A DNA stretch of 64,000 nucleotides from Bacteroidota bacterium (GTDB taxonomy: Bacteria > Bacteroidota > Bacteroidia > Bacteroidales > F082). The position numbers and the translations under genes are program-made. The notes beneath the pieces are model-generated. The model had not been told where the DNA came from. It ran no database searches and saw only the letters and a program-made list of their open reading frames with translations. Shown here one piece after another: positions 9,384 through 18,774 of this stretch (the first letter of the stretch is position 1; each line of letters starts with the position of its first letter). Location of the stretch: contig JAHLLA010000012.1 in the NCBI GenBank assembly GCA_020444415.1, forward strand, positions 21,645 through 85,644. The letters run 5' to 3'.

Positions 9384-10522
9384 AAACAAAAATTTTAATT
9401 CTCGGTGCCGGATTGGTCGGACGCCCCATGGCACTTGACCTGGTCAATGATATATCATTTGATGTTGATGTTGCCGATATTAGCGAAGCACAACTTAAGA
9501 ATATCGGTGACGACAGGGTTCAAAAAATCCAAGCCGACCTTTCGAATGAAACTGATTTGAAAACGATGGTTGTGCCTTATGATTTGATCCTGAACGCGGT
9601 GCCGGGGAGCATTGGTTTCAACACATTAAAATGGTGTATTGAAGCTGGAAAAGATGTCGTTGACATTGCTTTTTATCCCGAAGATCCATTAGAACTTTCG
9701 GAATTGGCAAAAGCTAAAAACGTCAGGGTGATTTGTGATATAGGTGTAGCACCGGGCATGAGCAATATGTTAACAGGATACGCCGCGCATCAACTCGATC
9801 ATGTTTCAAAAGTTGATATTTACGTGGGCGGACTGCCTAAAGTAAGAACCAAGCCCTGGGAATATAAAGCTGTGTTTTCACCTGCCGATGTAATTGAAGA
9901 ATATACCCGGCCTGCCAGGTTGGTTGAGCATTCTAATATAGTTACCAAACCTGCTCTGACAGAAATTGAATTGCTGGAGTTTGAAAACGTGGGCACGCTG
10001 GAAGCTTTTAACAGCGATGGATTGCGTTCCCTTATGTTTACCATTGAAGCCGACCAAATGCGTGAAAAAACACTCCGGTACCCGGGTTATGCTGAAAAGA
10101 TCAAACTACTGAAGAATAACGGTTTCTTCAACTCGAAAGTGATAGACGTAAGTGGAAAGCAAGTGTCGCCGCTGGAAATGACTTCCAAACTATTATTTGA
10201 TCAATGGAAATTGCAATCTGGTGAAGTGGATATCACGGTCATGCGCATTGTTATTGAGGGACAAAAAGATGGAGAGTTACTGAGATTCCAATATGATTTA
10301 TATGATGAGTATGACCCTGAAACCGGCATTCATTCGATGGCTCGTACAACAGGTTATACGGCTACAATGGCCATCAGGCTTCTTAATAAAGGGCTATATA
10401 CGACCACAGGCATCACTGTTCCTGAATTCTTAGGCAAGGAGAAGAAAGTGGTTGATTTTATGCTGGATGGTCTGATAAAAAGAGGTATTATCTATAAATC
10501 TTCGGTTAACAAGCTGGTATAA
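9380..10522 (+). CDS. Saccharopine dehydrogenase family protein
   Basis: A 380-residue oxidoreductase. The N-terminal Rossmann fold has ILGAGLVGRPMALDL (about 6-20), the acidic end of strand 2 (DVADIS), and the NAVPGSIG segment. The C-terminal saccharopine-dehydrogenase-like catalytic domain follows from about 125 (VAPGMSNMLTGYAA onwards). The family includes saccharopine reductases, lysine 6-dehydrogenases and carboxyspermidine dehydrogenases. The length and the LRSLMFTIEADQMREKTLRYPG segment suit the lysine 6-dehydrogenase or homospermidine-type branch, but this is not certain. It is translationally coupled to the EamA gene and ends four bases from the convergent AI-2E gene. Confidence 0.75.
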   Translation: MKTKILILGAGLVGRPMALDLVNDISFDVDVADISEAQLKNIGDDRVQKIQADLSNETDLKTMVVPYDLILNAVPGSIGFNTLKWCIEAGKDVVDIAFYPEDPLELSELAKAKNVRVICDIGVAPGMSNMLTGYAAHQLDHVSKVDIYVGGLPKVRTKPWEYKAVFSPADVIEEYTRPARLVEHSNIVTKPALTEIELLEFENVGTLEAFNSDGLRSLMFTIEADQMREKTLRYPGYAEKIKLLKNNGFFNSKVIDVSGKQVSPLEMTSKLLFDQWKLQSGEVDITVMRIVIEGQKDGELLRFQYDLYDEYDPETGIHSMARTTGYTATMAIRLLNKGLYTTTGITVPEFLGKEKKVVDFMLDGLIKRGIIYKSSVNKLV

Positions 10523-10526
10523 ACTT

Positions 10527-11648
10527 TTAATTTTTCTTCTTTTTAGAGAAATCAAAGAAATTTCTGATTTTCTCTTTGGTAATAGAATGTTCATCCACAC
10601 CGGTTTGGCCTAGTAAGAAACCTATAGGCTTTAATTGATCGATGTTTTCACCCAACACCCTTATCATAGCAGCGAAAGGTACCGCTATGATCATACCCGG
10701 AAGTCCCCATAAAAAGCCTCCTAGTGTGATACTCAGAATAATCATGAACGGGTTCAGGTTCACATGTGAGCCAACAATATTGGGTGTTAGAATGTTGTTT
10801 TCAGTAAATTGAACGATCACAAATTGCAGAACTACCAGGAACACGAATATGGGAGAATCCATAACAAAAATCGCCATAAATAAAGGAAAAAGATAGCCAA
10901 TGATGGTGCCGTAGTAAGGAATAAAGTTCATGGCGGCAGCCAATATGCCCAATAACAAGGCATGTTCTAATCCAATTATATAGAAACCGCTTACATTCAG
11001 CACGACAAGAATAGAAACCACGATGAACATTCCCGTCATATACCTGACGGTTATAGTATTGATTTCATCAATGATGCGATTAGCAACAGCATGTTTACCC
11101 TGAGGAACCAACATTAATATAAAATTCTTGAATTTGTTTCTGTAAAAAAGCAAAAAGAAAATATACACTGGCATGATCAGTACTGTGAAAAGCGTAAAAA
11201 CGGTAGGGCCAAATGCCAAACTGATATCCGAGGTAGGATCATTGATAATTGACTCGAAAATTTGTTTTGCTTCACGCTTTAAACTCCCTGAATCATCTCC
11301 AATGTAATTGGCAACAGAGGCAATCATATGGTTTACATTTTCGGTGGCTTGCTCTTTTAAAACAGGCCAGTCTTCAATAAACAACCCGAATTGCTTGTAA
11401 ATAAAAAAACCGATCCCATAAATAACCGATAATCCAATTACGATAGCTAACAGGTTGGCCAAAATTCTGGCAAAGCCATGTTTTTCAAAAAAGTTTGCCA
11501 GCGGAAAAAGCAAATAGGCGAACAATATGCCCAAACACAATGGTGCCAGGTAGCTTCTGAATTCTGTTAATATAAAATAGGACAACCATACAAAAAGCAT
11601 GATGAAGGTGATCCTCAGGATCAACGGAAATTGGATTGTTCTTTTCAT
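10527..11648 (-). CDS. AI-2E family transporter (first of two)
   Basis: A 373-residue membrane protein from the ATG at 11648 (MKRTIQFPLILRITF). An earlier in-frame ATG at 11711 would add 21 residues that look like translated leader, so I prefer the shorter form. About eight hydrophobic helices and the AI-2E/PerM signatures are seen: LLGILAAAMNFIPYYGTIIGYLFPLFMA and GSHVNLNPFMIILSITLGGFLWGLPGMIIAVPFAA. Family members export autoinducer-2 (TqsA) or act as Na+/H+ antiporters in halophiles; the substrate here is open. A paralogue lies at 62591. The gene converges on the dehydrogenase with only four bases between. Confidence 0.85.
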   Translation of the reverse strand: MKRTIQFPLILRITFIMLFVWLSYFILTEFRSYLAPLCLGILFAYLLFPLANFFEKHGFARILANLLAIVIGLSVIYGIGFFIYKQFGLFIEDWPVLKEQATENVNHMIASVANYIGDDSGSLKREAKQIFESIINDPTSDISLAFGPTVFTLFTVLIMPVYIFFLLFYRNKFKNFILMLVPQGKHAVANRIIDEINTITVRYMTGMFIVVSILVVLNVSGFYIIGLEHALLLGILAAAMNFIPYYGTIIGYLFPLFMAIFVMDSPIFVFLVVLQFVIVQFTENNILTPNIVGSHVNLNPFMIILSITLGGFLWGLPGMIIAVPFAAMIRVLGENIDQLKPIGFLLGQTGVDEHSITKEKIRNFFDFSKKKKN

Positions 11649-11741
11649 TGAAGCAATAGAAATGAGATGATCAAAAATAACGATGATTTGGAATATAACA
11701 GTAAAATTCAATTGTTTTTTTTACTTTTAACTCCTTAAAAC

Positions 11742-13949
11742 ATGGGCGAAGAAAGAAAGAAGTTTGGTGCATTTTCCGGCGTTTTCACACCTTCAATATT
11801 AACAATACTGGGTGTGATCATGTACCTGCGTTTGGGCTGGGTAACAGGTGTCGCAGGTATCTGGGGTGTAATTGCGATCATTTTGATAGCCCATGTTATT
11901 TCGGTTACTACCGGCTTAAGTATTGCATCCATTGCTACGGATAAAAAAATTGAAGCAGGAGGTATCTATTATATCCTTTCCCGTTCATTAGGCCTGCCCA
12001 TGGGCGGATCGATAGGAATAACGCTTTTTGTAGGTACAGCACTGAGTATTTCCCTATACATTATCGGTTTTACTGAGAATTTTCTGGCTATTCCCACCAT
12101 ACAGAACATTATTCAACTGGAACCTGAATCTCTAAACAGTATTCGTATCGTAGGTACTTCAGTGCTTACGTTGCTGCTCATTATTGCTTTAATAAGTACC
12201 AATTTTGCTATTAAAACCCAATTTATCATTCTGGGTGCCATATTTCTGTCTTTAGTGTCTATTGTTGTCGGAGTTTTTCTTGGGAATGGTTCGAATTCTT
12301 CTACAGAAATGGAGGTTGTGCTTCCTTTCCGGGATTTCTCATTTGTTGAGGTATTCGCGATCTTCTTTCCTGCTGTAACAGGGTTTACTGCAGGAGTAGC
12401 CATGTCAGGTGATTTGAAAGATCCCAAAAAAGACATACCAAAAGGCACACTCTATTCCATCCTGGCAGGACTGATCGTTTACCTTTCTTTAGCTTTTCTA
12501 TTTTACTTCTTCGTTGATCAGCAAATGCTGCTGAATAATTACAATTTTTTAATGACGATTGCCTGGATACCCATTCTTGTTATAGCCGGTATTTGGGGGG
12601 CCACACTTTCATCGGCACTGGGTGGAATTTTAGGAGGTCCACGCATCATTCAGGCCATTGCGCAAGACAGGATCGTACCTCGCGTTCTCGGAAAAGGACA
12701 CGGTAAAAATAAAGAACCCCGTAATGCGCTGATATTTACATTCTTGATTGCCGAACTGGGAATTTTGGTAGGCGATTTAAATGTTATTGCAGGGATTGTT
12801 ACCATGTTCTATCTGACGGCTTATGGTTTCATCAACATTGCTTTCGCTTTGGAAAAGTGGGCCAGTACAGATTTCCGTCCTTCTTTTAATATGCCAATCT
12901 GGATTGGAATAGCCGGCTTCCTGGCCAGTTTTATGGTGATGTTCAAACTCGACCTGGCATCGATGTTGATCGCATTGGTGATCATCTCATTCGTGTATTA
13001 TTTCATCAGCAAAAAGCAGTTACACCTCGCTATGGGCGATGTTTGGCAAAGTGTCAGGTATTCCATTTTGAGGCGGATGCTATCAAAGTTGGATCGAAGG
13101 GAATTAAACGAAAGAAACTGGCGCCCCAATATTTTATTATTCAGCGGTGGAACAAAAAACAGGCCCCATTTAATCGAGTTCGGGAAATCACTGGTAGGTG
13201 AACAGGGTATTATCTCCAATTTCGATTTGATTTTGAACAAATCATCAAAAGTATTGTTTCCAAAGCATAAGCAACCAACTGATGATAGTGTTTATGATGA
13301 TACAGATGGCATTTTTGCCAGACGACAGGAATGCAATAACGTGTATGAAGGTATAGAAACAATAGCAGCCACATACGGTTTCTCGGGAGTTGAGCCTAAC
13401 ACGGTATTGCTGGGTTGGGGCAGGCAAACGCGAAATCCAGTCCGTTTTGCCAAAATGCTGAAGTATTTATCAGATCTTGATTTGAATATTGTATTGCTGG
13501 ATTACGAACAAAAAAGAGGGTTTGGTGACTACAAACTAATTGATATATGGTGGCGGGGAGGTTCCAATAATGGTAACCTGGTTTTGTCATTGATCAAGTT
13601 TCTTCGGGCTTCATATGATTGGAGGCTGGCGAAAGTTAGATTGATGATTATCAATATGGATGAAGAAAAAGAAGACCAGATACGCAAAGATACATACACC
13701 GTTCTCGACAATATGAGAATGGAAGCTGAAGTAAAGATCATCAATAACGGCATTGAAAAACTGCCTGTAAATATGATCATCAAAAGGGAGTCAGCAAGCG
13801 CTGATTTGATTTTTCTCGGATTGGCAGAAGTGCAGGAAGGTATGGAGCAGGAATTTATTAAAAGAGCAGACTACCTGTATAAAGACCTCGGAACTATTGC
13901 CCTTGTAAATGCTTCAACCTTTTTTAAAGAACTTAAAATTGGTGTGTAA
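11742..13949 (+). CDS. Cation-chloride-cotransporter-like APC permease
   Basis: A 735-residue protein. Residues about 12-430 hold some 12 transmembrane helices with the amino acid permease fold and CCC-like signatures: FSGVFTPSILTILGVIMYLRLGWVTGVAG, ASIATDKKIEAGGIYYILSRSLG, FFPAVTGFTAGVAMSGDLKDPKKDIPKGT, and LSSALGGILGGPRIIQAIAQD. The C-terminal 290 residues are a soluble domain like that of Na-K-Cl cotransporters. Family knowledge supports electroneutral uptake or efflux of Na+, K+ and Cl-; bacterial members are less studied and some may carry amino acids. It fits the ion-transport content of the window (CPA2 antiporter, K+ channel). Confidence 0.85.
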   Translation: MGEERKKFGAFSGVFTPSILTILGVIMYLRLGWVTGVAGIWGVIAIILIAHVISVTTGLSIASIATDKKIEAGGIYYILSRSLGLPMGGSIGITLFVGTALSISLYIIGFTENFLAIPTIQNIIQLEPESLNSIRIVGTSVLTLLLIIALISTNFAIKTQFIILGAIFLSLVSIVVGVFLGNGSNSSTEMEVVLPFRDFSFVEVFAIFFPAVTGFTAGVAMSGDLKDPKKDIPKGTLYSILAGLIVYLSLAFLFYFFVDQQMLLNNYNFLMTIAWIPILVIAGIWGATLSSALGGILGGPRIIQAIAQDRIVPRVLGKGHGKNKEPRNALIFTFLIAELGILVGDLNVIAGIVTMFYLTAYGFINIAFALEKWASTDFRPSFNMPIWIGIAGFLASFMVMFKLDLASMLIALVIISFVYYFISKKQLHLAMGDVWQSVRYSILRRMLSKLDRRELNERNWRPNILLFSGGTKNRPHLIEFGKSLVGEQGIISNFDLILNKSSKVLFPKHKQPTDDSVYDDTDGIFARRQECNNVYEGIETIAATYGFSGVEPNTVLLGWGRQTRNPVRFAKMLKYLSDLDLNIVLLDYEQKRGFGDYKLIDIWWRGGSNNGNLVLSLIKFLRASYDWRLAKVRLMIINMDEEKEDQIRKDTYTVLDNMRMEAEVKIINNGIEKLPVNMIIKRESASADLIFLGLAEVQEGMEQEFIKRADYLYKDLGTIALVNASTFFKELKIGV

Positions 13950-13998
13950 CAAGAATTCTATGCATGTCAAGTACATTTTCTTGCATATGTAAAATGTA

Positions 13999-14006
13999 TA
14001 TTTTTG
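13999..14006 (+). promoter_or_regulatory. Predicted -7 promoter box
   Basis: TATTTTTG fits TAnnTTTG, 29 bases before the TTG start codon at 14036. A TTG at 13981 is only 15 bases upstream, shorter than the usual 19, so the -33 element is weak. Confidence 0.4.
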
Positions 14007-14035
14007 CGACACATCGATGTTTTAAATAAGTTCAA

Positions 14036-15829
14036 TTGAATACAATCGCGATAAAAGAAATAAACGGTAAACAGCTGTATCATAGCTTTTTATCAGGTGC
14101 TCACCGGATATTTGAGAACCAGAAAATTTTGAATAAGATCAATGTGTTTCCGGTGGCTGATGCTGATACGGGCACCAACCTGGCATCCACCATGCGTTCC
14201 ATTATAGATATTTCTATACCAAGTGAAAATTTGAAAATTTCGGCAGTTTCTATAGCAGATGCTGCTTTAACAGGAGCAAGAGGAAATTCTGGAATTATTT
14301 TCGCTCAATTTTTGTATGGTTTCAGTAATGAACTAAAAGCCAAAGAAACCATTACGGTTGAGGATTTTGCAGAAAGCATGCGCAATGCGGTCAGGTATGC
14401 CTACGAAGCCATTGCAAACCCGGTGGAGGGAACGATACTTTCGGTGATTAAAGATTGGGCCGAACACCTGTATGATTTAAAAGATAAACTGGATGATTTC
14501 ATTTTAATGCTCATTGAAGCATTCTTAAAAGCTACTGAATCACTGAATGCTACATCAGCCAGGATGAAAGAACTGACAAAAACCGAAGTGGTGGATGCGG
14601 GAGCCAAAGGATTCGTTGTTTTCCTGGAAGGTATGCTCGAATTTTTTAAAACGGGTAAACAAGTTAGTACTGAAGTTTTGAATGCTGACCAGGTGATTGA
14701 TGAAGATGTGATTGTTGGTCATGATGTTATTACATATCGGTATTGTTCAGAGGCATTGCTTACGGGAGAAAATTTAAATAAAGAAAATATCAAAAAAGCG
14801 CTGGATGGATTTGGTGATTCAACGGTCGTTGCGGGCTCACCGCAAAAAACAAGGATTCACATTCATACAGATACACCATGGCTTTTATTTGTGGAGCTCG
14901 GAAAGTTGGGTAATATCGCTTCTCAGAAAGTGGATGATATGGTGATGCAGCATCGCATCGCATCTTCACCAAAGCAAAAAATTGCTCTGGTAACGGATTC
15001 TTCCTGTGATCTGCCATCCGATATTATTGAAAAATACCAGATCCAGGTGGTGCCTTTAAGTATCCATTTTGGCGAAACTTTCTACCTGGATGGCATCACA
15101 ATGAAACCTGAGCAATTTAACAATATGCTCGATAATTCCCCGGTGTATCCTTCTACCTCACAACCGGGCTACAAAGAGTTTTACAACCGCTATAATTACC
15201 TTTCAACGCATTATGAAAGCATTCTTGCCGTGAATATAAGTAGTAAATTAAGCGGTACCTGGCAAAATAGCCTGAATGCAGCAACCAAGGTAAGTGAGCA
15301 TACAGGTAAAAGAATCGACGTGGTGAACAGTAAACTGACTTCGGTTAGTTTAGGCCTGCTACTATTGCGTGCGGCAAAAGCAATGGAAAGCGGTATATCG
15401 CATGATGAGCTAATGGATGAAATGCAGCACTGGATTGATAAGTCGAAAGTGCTTGTAACAGTGAGAACCTTAAAGTATATGGTGAAAAGTGGAAGGGTGA
15501 GTAATACCAAAGGTTTTATTGGAAAATTAATGAATTTAAAACCAGTGATTACCGTTGATAAGGAAGGAAAAACAGTTGCATTCGGCAAAGGCTATACAGT
15601 AAAGCAAAGCATGAAACTGGTGATGAAGGACATTGAGAAATTCGTTAAGGGTAAAAAAGTATGGGGTTATGCTATTGGTCACGCAAGTAATGAAAAAACT
15701 GCCTTATGGTATGCAGATAAAATGGAAGCATTAACCGGAATGAAACCAGAATTCATCCAGAATGCTTCGCCTGCACTGGTAGCTAATGTGGGCTTGGGTG
15801 TGGTGGATGTGGCTGTTTTGTTGGATTAA
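14036..15829 (+). CDS. DAK2-DegV fusion (FakA/FakB-like fatty acid kinase)
   Basis: A 597-residue fusion. Residues about 10-200 form a DhaL/DAK2 kinase domain with NVFPVADADTGTNLASTM (Mg-ATP aspartates) and TGARGNSGIIFAQFLYG. About 215-300 resemble the FakA middle domain (YRYCSEALLTGEN, DSTVVAG, IHIHTDTPW). From about 315 a DegV domain starts ALVTDSSCDLPSD, with YPSTSQPG in its lipid site. FakA phosphorylates a fatty acid held by the DegV protein FakB, so one chain carries both halves. The start must be TTG: a stop codon lies at 14027-14029 and the first internal ATG would remove the kinase motif. Confidence 0.85.
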   Translation: MNTIAIKEINGKQLYHSFLSGAHRIFENQKILNKINVFPVADADTGTNLASTMRSIIDISIPSENLKISAVSIADAALTGARGNSGIIFAQFLYGFSNELKAKETITVEDFAESMRNAVRYAYEAIANPVEGTILSVIKDWAEHLYDLKDKLDDFILMLIEAFLKATESLNATSARMKELTKTEVVDAGAKGFVVFLEGMLEFFKTGKQVSTEVLNADQVIDEDVIVGHDVITYRYCSEALLTGENLNKENIKKALDGFGDSTVVAGSPQKTRIHIHTDTPWLLFVELGKLGNIASQKVDDMVMQHRIASSPKQKIALVTDSSCDLPSDIIEKYQIQVVPLSIHFGETFYLDGITMKPEQFNNMLDNSPVYPSTSQPGYKEFYNRYNYLSTHYESILAVNISSKLSGTWQNSLNAATKVSEHTGKRIDVVNSKLTSVSLGLLLLRAAKAMESGISHDELMDEMQHWIDKSKVLVTVRTLKYMVKSGRVSNTKGFIGKLMNLKPVITVDKEGKTVAFGKGYTVKQSMKLVMKDIEKFVKGKKVWGYAIGHASNEKTALWYADKMEALTGMKPEFIQNASPALVANVGLGVVDVAVLLD

Positions 15830-15945
15830 ATATTTATTCACGAAGTTCCTGCTCCCAGTATGTTGGGAATTAAATACGATAATTTAATTGCTTCTTGTAA
15901 CGATTCTAAATTCTATTATTTCAATTTTGACGCATGAGTAATTAC

Positions 15946-15953
15946 TAATTTTG
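15946..15953 (+). promoter_or_regulatory. Predicted -7 promoter box
   Basis: TAATTTTG, 17 bases before the ATG at 15971. A TTTG at 15926-15929 lies 16 bases upstream, a short spacing. It probably drives the acyl-CoA synthetase gene and those that follow. Confidence 0.45.
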
Positions 15954-15970
15954 CATCTAAATCTGATGCA

Positions 15971-18028
15971 ATGATAACTAAACAACTCACCCATCCCAAA
16001 AGCATTGTAGTTGTAGGCGGTTCAAATGATATTCAAAAGCCTGGTGGAAAAATTCTCAAAAACATAGTAGACGGAGGTTTTAAAGGTGATTTGTTTGTAC
16101 TGAATCCAAAAGAAGATGTAGTTCAGGGTATAAAAAGTTATAGAAACCCTGAAGCATTACCCGAAGTTGACTTAGCGATCATCGCCATTGCAGCAAAATA
16201 CACGCCCGATACGGTTGATTTTCTGGCACATAAAAAGAAGACCAAAGCATTTATCATTATTTCTGCCGGATTTTCTGAAGAAAGTGAGGAGGGCAGGTTG
16301 TTGGAAGAAAAAGTGGTAAAAACAGTGAATGAAGTAGGCGGATCCTTGATTGGTCCGAACTGCGTCGGCGTGCTTACACCACAGCATCACAGCGTTTTTA
16401 CCAAACCCATTCCAAAATTAGATAAGCAGGGTTGTGATTTTATCTCGGGTTCAGGTGCTACAGCATGCTTTATTATGGAAGCCGGCATACCTAAGGGTTT
16501 GACTTTTTCAAATGTGTTTTCAGTCGGTAATTCGGCACAAATGGGTGTCGAGGATATCCTGAAACATATGGATGAGAATTTTGACCCTGAGAATGATTCT
16601 CACATCAAACTGCTGTATTTTGAGTCGATCGAAAAGCCTGATTTACTTTTAAAACATGCTTCGTCCCTGATAAAAAAGGGATGTCGGATTGCTGCTATCA
16701 AAGCAGGAACTTCGGAAGCGGGAAGCAGGGCTGCATCATCTCATACAGGTGCTTTATCAAGCCCCGATAACGCTGTGAGTGCCCTGTTTAAGAAAGCCGG
16801 GATTGTGCGTTGTTATGGGCGGGAAGATATGATTTCCATTGCTTCCGTGTTCATGTATCCTGAATTAAAAGGAAAAAATATTGCTGTTATTACACATGCC
16901 GGTGGACCCGCGGTGATGATCACCGATACCCTGTCAAACTGGGGTTTAAGTGTACCCCCGATCGAAGGTGCCGATGCCGAATCATTAAAGAATGAATTAT
17001 TTCCGGGTTCTTCGGTTGCCAACCCGATAGATTTCCTGGCCACAGGAACGGCAGCACAACTGGGTACCATCATTGATTACGTGGATAAGAAATTTGATCA
17101 TATTGATGCGATGGTCGTTATATTTGGCACGCCGGGTCTTTCCAAAATAGATGATGTATATGAGGTGTTGGATCAGAAAATAAGGGGAGCTTCCAAACCC
17201 ATATTTCCGGTGTTGCCTTCCACGTTGACAGCGAGGGATGAGGTCGATACCTTTGTTTCCAAAGGCCATGTTTATTTCCCTGATGAAGTAAACCTGGGTA
17301 TTGCATTGTCGAGGGTGTTTTATACACCAAAACCTGGTAATTTATCGGGTGAAGAGATAAAAGCTGATAGCAAACGGATCAGGCAAATTGTGGATGCTTC
17401 CGAAGATGGTTATATCTCACCCGAAAACATTCAGGCCTTATTGGACGCTGTGTCGATTCCAAGAGTGATCGAAGGGACCTATTATCAAAAAGAAACTTTA
17501 CTGAATGATATCGATCAATTAGATTATCCCATGGTAATGAAAGTTATTGGCCCGGTTCATAAATCTGATGTAGGAGGTGTTTCATTAAATATTAAAGATG
17601 CAGAAACTGTACTTTCTGAATTCGACAGGATGATGGAAATTAAAGATTCAAAAGGCGTTTTGTTTCAGCCCATGTTGAGTGGCTACGAATTATATGCCGG
17701 TGTGAAGAAAGAAGAGAAATTTGGTCATTTGATTATGTTCGGGCTTGGCGGCATTTTTATTGAAGTTTTTAAAGATGTGAAGTCAGTATTGGTACCGGTC
17801 AATAAAAATGAGGTGATTGATGAGTTGCATCAATTGAGGGGGTATAAATTATTCAAGGGGGTTCGGGGAAAAGTAGGAATTGATGAAAACAAATTTGCGG
17901 ATGTAATCCTGCGTCTATCTGCACTTGTAAAAGTAGCCCCGGAAATAGCTGAATTGGATTTGAATCCTATCTTAGCCGAAGGCAACAAAGTGGTAGCAGT
18001 TGATGCTCGAATTAGAATAGAAAAATAG
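15971..18028 (+). CDS. Acetate/acyl-CoA ligase, ADP-forming (single-chain ACD)
   Basis: A 685-residue enzyme with the CoA-binding Rossmann domain (about 5-130, IVVVGGSND and IGPNCVG), a succinyl-CoA-synthetase-like domain (about 150-300) with phospho-accepting His258 in AASSHTGALS, a third domain, and a C-terminal ATP-grasp domain (about 470-685, PMVMKVIGPVHKSDVGGV). This is the fused alpha-beta form of NDP-forming acyl-CoA synthetase. It turns acyl-CoA, ADP and phosphate into acid, CoA and ATP. In peptide-fermenting archaea the enzyme works behind 2-oxoacid:ferredoxin oxidoreductases, and such an operon lies 3 kb downstream here. Confidence 0.88.
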   Translation: MITKQLTHPKSIVVVGGSNDIQKPGGKILKNIVDGGFKGDLFVLNPKEDVVQGIKSYRNPEALPEVDLAIIAIAAKYTPDTVDFLAHKKKTKAFIIISAGFSEESEEGRLLEEKVVKTVNEVGGSLIGPNCVGVLTPQHHSVFTKPIPKLDKQGCDFISGSGATACFIMEAGIPKGLTFSNVFSVGNSAQMGVEDILKHMDENFDPENDSHIKLLYFESIEKPDLLLKHASSLIKKGCRIAAIKAGTSEAGSRAASSHTGALSSPDNAVSALFKKAGIVRCYGREDMISIASVFMYPELKGKNIAVITHAGGPAVMITDTLSNWGLSVPPIEGADAESLKNELFPGSSVANPIDFLATGTAAQLGTIIDYVDKKFDHIDAMVVIFGTPGLSKIDDVYEVLDQKIRGASKPIFPVLPSTLTARDEVDTFVSKGHVYFPDEVNLGIALSRVFYTPKPGNLSGEEIKADSKRIRQIVDASEDGYISPENIQALLDAVSIPRVIEGTYYQKETLLNDIDQLDYPMVMKVIGPVHKSDVGGVSLNIKDAETVLSEFDRMMEIKDSKGVLFQPMLSGYELYAGVKKEEKFGHLIMFGLGGIFIEVFKDVKSVLVPVNKNEVIDELHQLRGYKLFKGVRGKVGIDENKFADVILRLSALVKVAPEIAELDLNPILAEGNKVVAVDARIRIEK

Positions 18029-18034
18029 AAAGAA

Positions 18035-18748
18035 ATGTTAAAAAGGCAGGATTTATACTTCATCGGAGTTCTACTCATTCTTTTCCTGCCTTTTATTTTC
18101 AGCAGCAGTCTTCTGAAAGCATATGAAAATTTTAACCATGAACATGGTTTAATCACCTCTTTCATAAAATTTTCCATATTAGCTACTATTGGCGAATTGC
18201 TCGGTCTGCGGATAAGAACCGGTTCGTACATTAAAAAAGGCTTCGGAATCATCCCTCGTATGTTTGTTTGGGGGTTGATTGGTGTTACTGTAAAAATATC
18301 CTTTATCATATTCTCTATTGGGACGCCTGCATTTCTCGAATATGCCGGTGTGAAGGGAGCTACGGAAGCATTATTAGGAAAAATGAGTGCACAGAAAGTG
18401 TTTGTCGCATTTTGCACGAGTTTGGCTTTAAACATTATTTATGCTCCCGTTATGATGACATTTCATAAGATTACGGATATGCATATCCTGAGTTATCAAG
18501 GCCAATTAAAAGCATTGGTTTCACCTATAAATTTCAGGAAAATATTTGTAAATTTGAACTGGTCCGTTCAATGGAATTTCGTTTTTAAAAAAACCATCCC
18601 ATTGTTCTGGATACCGGCTCATACCATAACATTTTTATTGCATCCTGATTATCAGGTATTGTTTGCTGCCTTTTTAGGCATTATGTTAGGAGCCATACTT
18701 GCCGTGGCCGATATGACGGACAAACCATCGGTAAAAAAAACAAATTAA
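18035..18748 (+). CDS. Membrane protein of unknown function (possibly Mpv17-like)
   Basis: A 237-residue protein with four or five hydrophobic helices, starting six bases after the acyl-CoA synthetase, so cotranscribed with it. I do not recognise it firmly. The pattern NLNWSVQWNFVFKKTIPLFWIPAHTI near the C-terminus, a basic-aromatic turn followed by F-W-I-P, recalls the Mpv17/PMP22 family of membrane proteins, but this is a weak likeness. Its place between an ADP-forming acyl-CoA synthetase and an aminotransferase hints at transport of a small acid or solute; that is a guess. Confidence 0.6.
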   Translation: MLKRQDLYFIGVLLILFLPFIFSSSLLKAYENFNHEHGLITSFIKFSILATIGELLGLRIRTGSYIKKGFGIIPRMFVWGLIGVTVKISFIIFSIGTPAFLEYAGVKGATEALLGKMSAQKVFVAFCTSLALNIIYAPVMMTFHKITDMHILSYQGQLKALVSPINFRKIFVNLNWSVQWNFVFKKTIPLFWIPAHTITFLLHPDYQVLFAAFLGIMLGAILAVADMTDKPSVKKTN

Positions 18749-18774
18749 TTGATACACCATATAAACCATTTAAC

